Notes under the pieces: model-generated
What the model was told of the DNA's origin: nothing
Databases searched by the model: none
What the model saw: the letters and a program-made list of their open reading frames with translations, nothing else
Origin: Copromyces sp. CBS 386.78
Lineage: Eukaryota > Ascomycota > Sordariomycetes > Sordariales > Sordariaceae
Assembly (NCBI GenBank): GCA_030685235.1
Contig: MU839112.1
Coordinates: 248,001-312,000 of the forward strand
Length of the DNA stretch: 64,000 nt
Direction of reading: 5' to 3'
Shown: one piece after another, positions 60,872-64,000 of the stretch
Layout: every line of letters begins with the position of its first letter
Numbering within the stretch: position 1 is the first letter of the stretch
Made by a program: the position numbers and the translations under genes

Positions 60872-63650
60872 GGTTGGGTAGTTGAGAGAGGGATGGAGTT
60901 CGAAGTAAGTAAAACGGAGTTTATATATTTTATGCGGACGAGGGAATTAAGAACGGAAATTTTCTAAATTGGGGGAGTTGTATTTAAATTAACGGAATTG
61001 ATTAGATTCTTTAAAGTTTAGTTAAATTGGAAATTCAATTACCGAGTATACGCGGAGGTAATAAAAAAGAAGATAACTACGTAAACGAATATATTAATAT
61101 AATTAGCGGCGAATATTTAAAGTTATTCTTTTGCGCGAGCGAAGGAGATTTATATTAAATATATTCGGAATGTAATTATATACGGAATATTAACTTTCTA
61201 TTAACCGATTAAAATTTATAATAAATTACGAGGGATAACGATTAGGCTGGTTAAATATTAAATTAAATATTTAAGAATTATTATTAGGGCGTATAAAGCT
61301 ATGCCGGTAAGGAATTTAAAAATGGAAACTTTTTATTTATTATTTAATTTCTATTTTAATAAACGGGTTAGGGCCTTCGAAGAAAGGTTTACCCGTACAA
61401 ATTAAATAAGGTTCGTCCGAGGGATTATAATTTAAGTAATTAATTATATTTAAATAAAGAAAGTAAGAAATTAATTATTTATTAATAAATTAAAAAGCGG
61501 TACTGTTAAAATTAAATAGGTTAAAGAATAGGTACCGACGGAGAAATTTCTAGCCATTATAATAGGTCCGCTTCTAATAACGGGGGCGTTACCGTTCCCG
61601 TTATAAATATTATAACTAACTATTATAGATTATAAAGGGTAATTAGAAGAAGTAATAATAAGAGAATAAGTATTATATTATAATTATTAATTAGTAGTAG
61701 CAGTAATTAAATTAGGCCAATAATACGAATTTATTATCGCCGATTTTAATCCGAAGTTTAGCGGTAATATTATAAAATAGTATATAATTAGTATAAAACG
61801 AAAAAAGAAGAAAGGTTAATAATTAGAGGACGACGATAAATAATATTTATTATTTAAAACGAAGAGTTCCCTTCTTATGTAAATATGGACGGAAGTTATA
61901 GGCTTTTAGTTTTTCCTCTTCTAGAGGAAAGTTCCGGATATTATAATATTAATTTATTTTTATAGTACGGGTAAAGAAATTTTTATATATATTATTTTAA
62001 ATTATTTATAAATAGCTAATTATTAAATAATGGTAATTAATTGGCCGTAGACGAAGGAAGAGCTTTAAGTTTATTTGGACGATAAAACTTAAATTAAGAG
62101 AATTTTTTTGTAAATATTATAATTTAATAGGTTAAATAAGTATTATTTAGTAATCGAATTAAAGGGAGAGTAGTGCGATAAATTTGCGTAATATTTATAA
62201 ATATATTCAATTATAATATTAGAATAAGAGAGTATAGGAGAAATAGGAGGAGGAGGAATTAAATTATATTAATTATAGTGGTTATTTAGCTATAAAAGCG
62301 GTATTAAAATAATCAATTAACGTTTTTCGCGGGTAAGGAGTTCGTAGAATATATTAAGTATTAATTCTTAATTTTTAATAATTTTATAACGTTATTAAAT
62401 TTAATTTTTATTAATTGGAAGGGGATTAATAAAGCTATTAATTACTATTAGAGAATTAATATTAGTACTTCTTTTACTAAAGCCGAAAATAAGAGCGGTA
62501 GGACGATTAATTAAAAATATTTTATAATATCCTTTACGTTAATAATTTTCGACTTTTATATTTTAATAGCGAAGAAGGATACTAGGGTTGTACGGGAGAT
62601 TATCTGTAATTAGGCGCTTACGTACGTTCTTAAGGAAGTCGATATAAATATTATAAAGACGACGAATTAAGGGATTAAAATTGTTTTAAGAGCGGGATAA
62701 AGTAATAATTATAATTTAAACGGCGTTATATTTATTATAATAATTTAACGGAATATTTAATATATATTTTATATTAGTAATAGGATAAATAATACTCTAT
62801 TTGCCGGCGTTTCGAAGAATATTAGAAAAGAAAACGAAAAAGACTACGGGAGGAAATTTATTTTTAATATTAATATAGTAAATATATTCTACGAAGAGTA
62901 TACGAAATATAATTATATTAAGGGACGGAGTACTATAAATGTAATTAGTAAATTTTAAATTGTAGTAGAAGTAGGGAATACGATAGATAATATTAGTTAA
63001 TATAGTTAGTAAGAAGGAAAGGAAGCGAATATAAGGATAAAAAAGATTTATCGGCCGGAAAGAAGGTTAAAGGCGGGGTTAAAAATTAATATACGGATAA
63101 AGGATTAGAATTTAGGCGTAGGGGTAGAAAGAGGCGTAAGGGAGCGGGGGAATTTAAGGGATAGGGAATTTATTATACAAACGAAATCGATATTACGTTT
63201 AGCAATATTATAATTAATATAAATTATAAAGCTTAAAGGGTTAGAAGTATAGTTGGGAAAATAGTTAAAAGTACGGCTAGTAGAAGAAAACGTTATTTTA
63301 AAAATTAGTTAAATAAAGAAGAAAAGGAAATTCGAAAGATAGTAGCGGGGAAGAATTTTTATATAAAGGGAAAAAAGGGGCTTTTGTACTTATATAAATT
63401 TTAGTAGAATTATAGGAGTTTAAGGGATAACGATAAGGCGGGAATAAAAGTAAACGATAAGGAAGGGATAATTATTATAGGCGGTTTAGGAGGAAGGAGC
63501 GGCGTACAAGAATAGTATTTCAATTATTTTAATATTGGATTAAAGGTAGTAGAGGGGAAGTGGCTTATTTACTAAGGCGGTAGGTAAGTACCGCTATAAA
63601 TAAAATCGAAATGGAGTAGGCGTAATTTATTCGCAATCGAAAGGACCTGG
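60872..63650 (+). pseudogene. LINE-F ORF2, C-terminal half
   Basis: Colinear with 36110-38880 of LINE-B (for example tatgcggacgagggaattaa at about 60931 against 36175). Many TAA/TAG stops. It joins in sense with the fragment at 53965-54142 once Gypsy-2 is removed. Confidence 0.7.
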
Positions 63651-63757
63651 CGGTTTTCATCCGACGGCGCTTATCGCCGTACAGTTTCTTCTAGAGAACT
63701 AGGAGAAATACCCCATACTAATAAAGCGCTATAGATAAGTAGTATAAGGAATAAGAC

Positions 63758-63788
<31 letters not shown>

Positions 63789-63802
63789 ACTTTTAAAAAT
63801 TA

Positions 63803-64000
63803 GGTTATAATATCCTATAATTAGTAGAAAATTATTAATACGTATATAAATAAATAAATAATTAGGATTAGTAATTAATAATTAATAATTAATATAATCG
63901 ATCCGAAGATTTTTCATACGATTTATAAGGTTAATAACGTCCTAGGGGTCCCTAACGCCAATTATAATAAAATTAACGGTAAAACTAATAATATTAAAGC
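63803..64000 (-). pseudogene. Gypsy-3 gag continuation at the right edge
   Basis: Continues the element interrupted by LINE-F. A minus-strand frame includes GPLGRYQPYKSYEKSSDRLY with no stop over about 60 nt. The rest of gag and the LTR are outside the window. Confidence 0.4.

Larger units (their letters stand above)
53965..63791 (+). mobile_element. LINE-F: 5'-truncated Tad1-like LINE, split by Gypsy-2
   Basis: Own parts are 53965-54142 and 60872-63791, about 3.1 kb. Target duplication of 11 bp (tttaaaaatta) at 53954-53964 and 63792-63802. It starts in the middle of ORF2, just upstream of the reverse transcriptase active site, which is intact (GFADDT, 54048-54065). It ends with the conserved 3' block (ccgacggcgcttatcgccgt at about 63661) and an (ATT)n tail (about 63759-63787). 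5' truncation is usual for target-primed insertion. It is inserted in gag of Gypsy-3. Confidence 0.85.
46200..64000 (-). mobile_element. Gypsy-3: chromodomain Ty3/gypsy element, minus strand, runs off the right edge
   Basis: Own parts are about 46200-47235, 48056-52812, 53473-53964 and 63792-64000. From right to left: gag-like coiled-coil regions (52000-53960, with EANNISTILENALLFNNILE at about 53540-53600), reverse transcriptase (49700-50130), integrase, then a chromodomain (46340-46480). Interrupted by MITE-1, MITE-2 and LINE-F. Its promoter-side LTR lies beyond the window; the other LTR was not recognised. Confidence 0.75.

Noticed and set aside
14990..64000. Centromere
   Set aside because: Nested RIP-degraded retroelements are compatible with a fungal centromere, but also with any heterochromatic block; nothing in the sequence distinguishes them.

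Overview
The window is nuclear DNA of a filamentous ascomycete (Pezizomycotina). Evidence: short GT..AG introns of 56-131 bp with CTAAC-type branch sites, a tRNA-Pro gene with an intron, fungal protein families, and long AT-rich tracts carrying the signature of repeat-induced point mutation (RIP): TpA is very abundant, CpA/TpG are scarce, and CAA/CAG/TGG codons have become stops. I cannot name the species from the sequence alone.

Layout. (1) 1-3904: RIP-degraded retroelements (a Ty3/gypsy integrase on +, an unidentified decayed ORF on -). (2) 3905 to about 14990: a gene island of normal composition. It holds four protein genes, all on the minus strand: a secreted carbohydrate-binding/IgE-binding-like protein, a frameshifted aldehyde dehydrogenase, a CorA-type metal transporter with four exons, and a LaeA-type methyltransferase. 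It also holds an intron-containing tRNA-Pro(AGG), a Tourist-like MITE, a 34-nt A tract and an (AAC)27 microsatellite. (3) About 14990-64000: a second RIP-degraded tract made almost entirely of transposons inserted into one another.

The nesting can be resolved exactly from target-site duplications (TSDs). LINE-C (minus, 15254-43449) is split by LINE-B (plus, 17605-39011). LINE-B is in turn split by Gypsy-1 (17927-25747, 357-bp LTRs, TSD ATTAC) and by the full-length LINE-E (minus, 27390-34177). To the right lies a decayed gene of unknown function (about 43600-45780). After it comes Gypsy-3 (minus, about 46200 to beyond the right edge), which is split by two unmutated MITEs with tandem repeats (47236-48055 and 52813-53472) and by the 5'-truncated LINE-F (53965-63791). 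LINE-F is split by Gypsy-2 (54143-60871), which carries a decayed, spliced antisense gene next to one LTR. All LINE copies belong to one Tad1-like family with a 3' (ATT)n tail.

The island genes show no operon-like or pathway link. They look like ordinary housekeeping or accessory genes stranded in a transposon-rich compartment. The retroelements are inactivated by mutation, while the MITEs inside them are not, so the MITEs arrived after RIP or were too short or too diverged to be hit.
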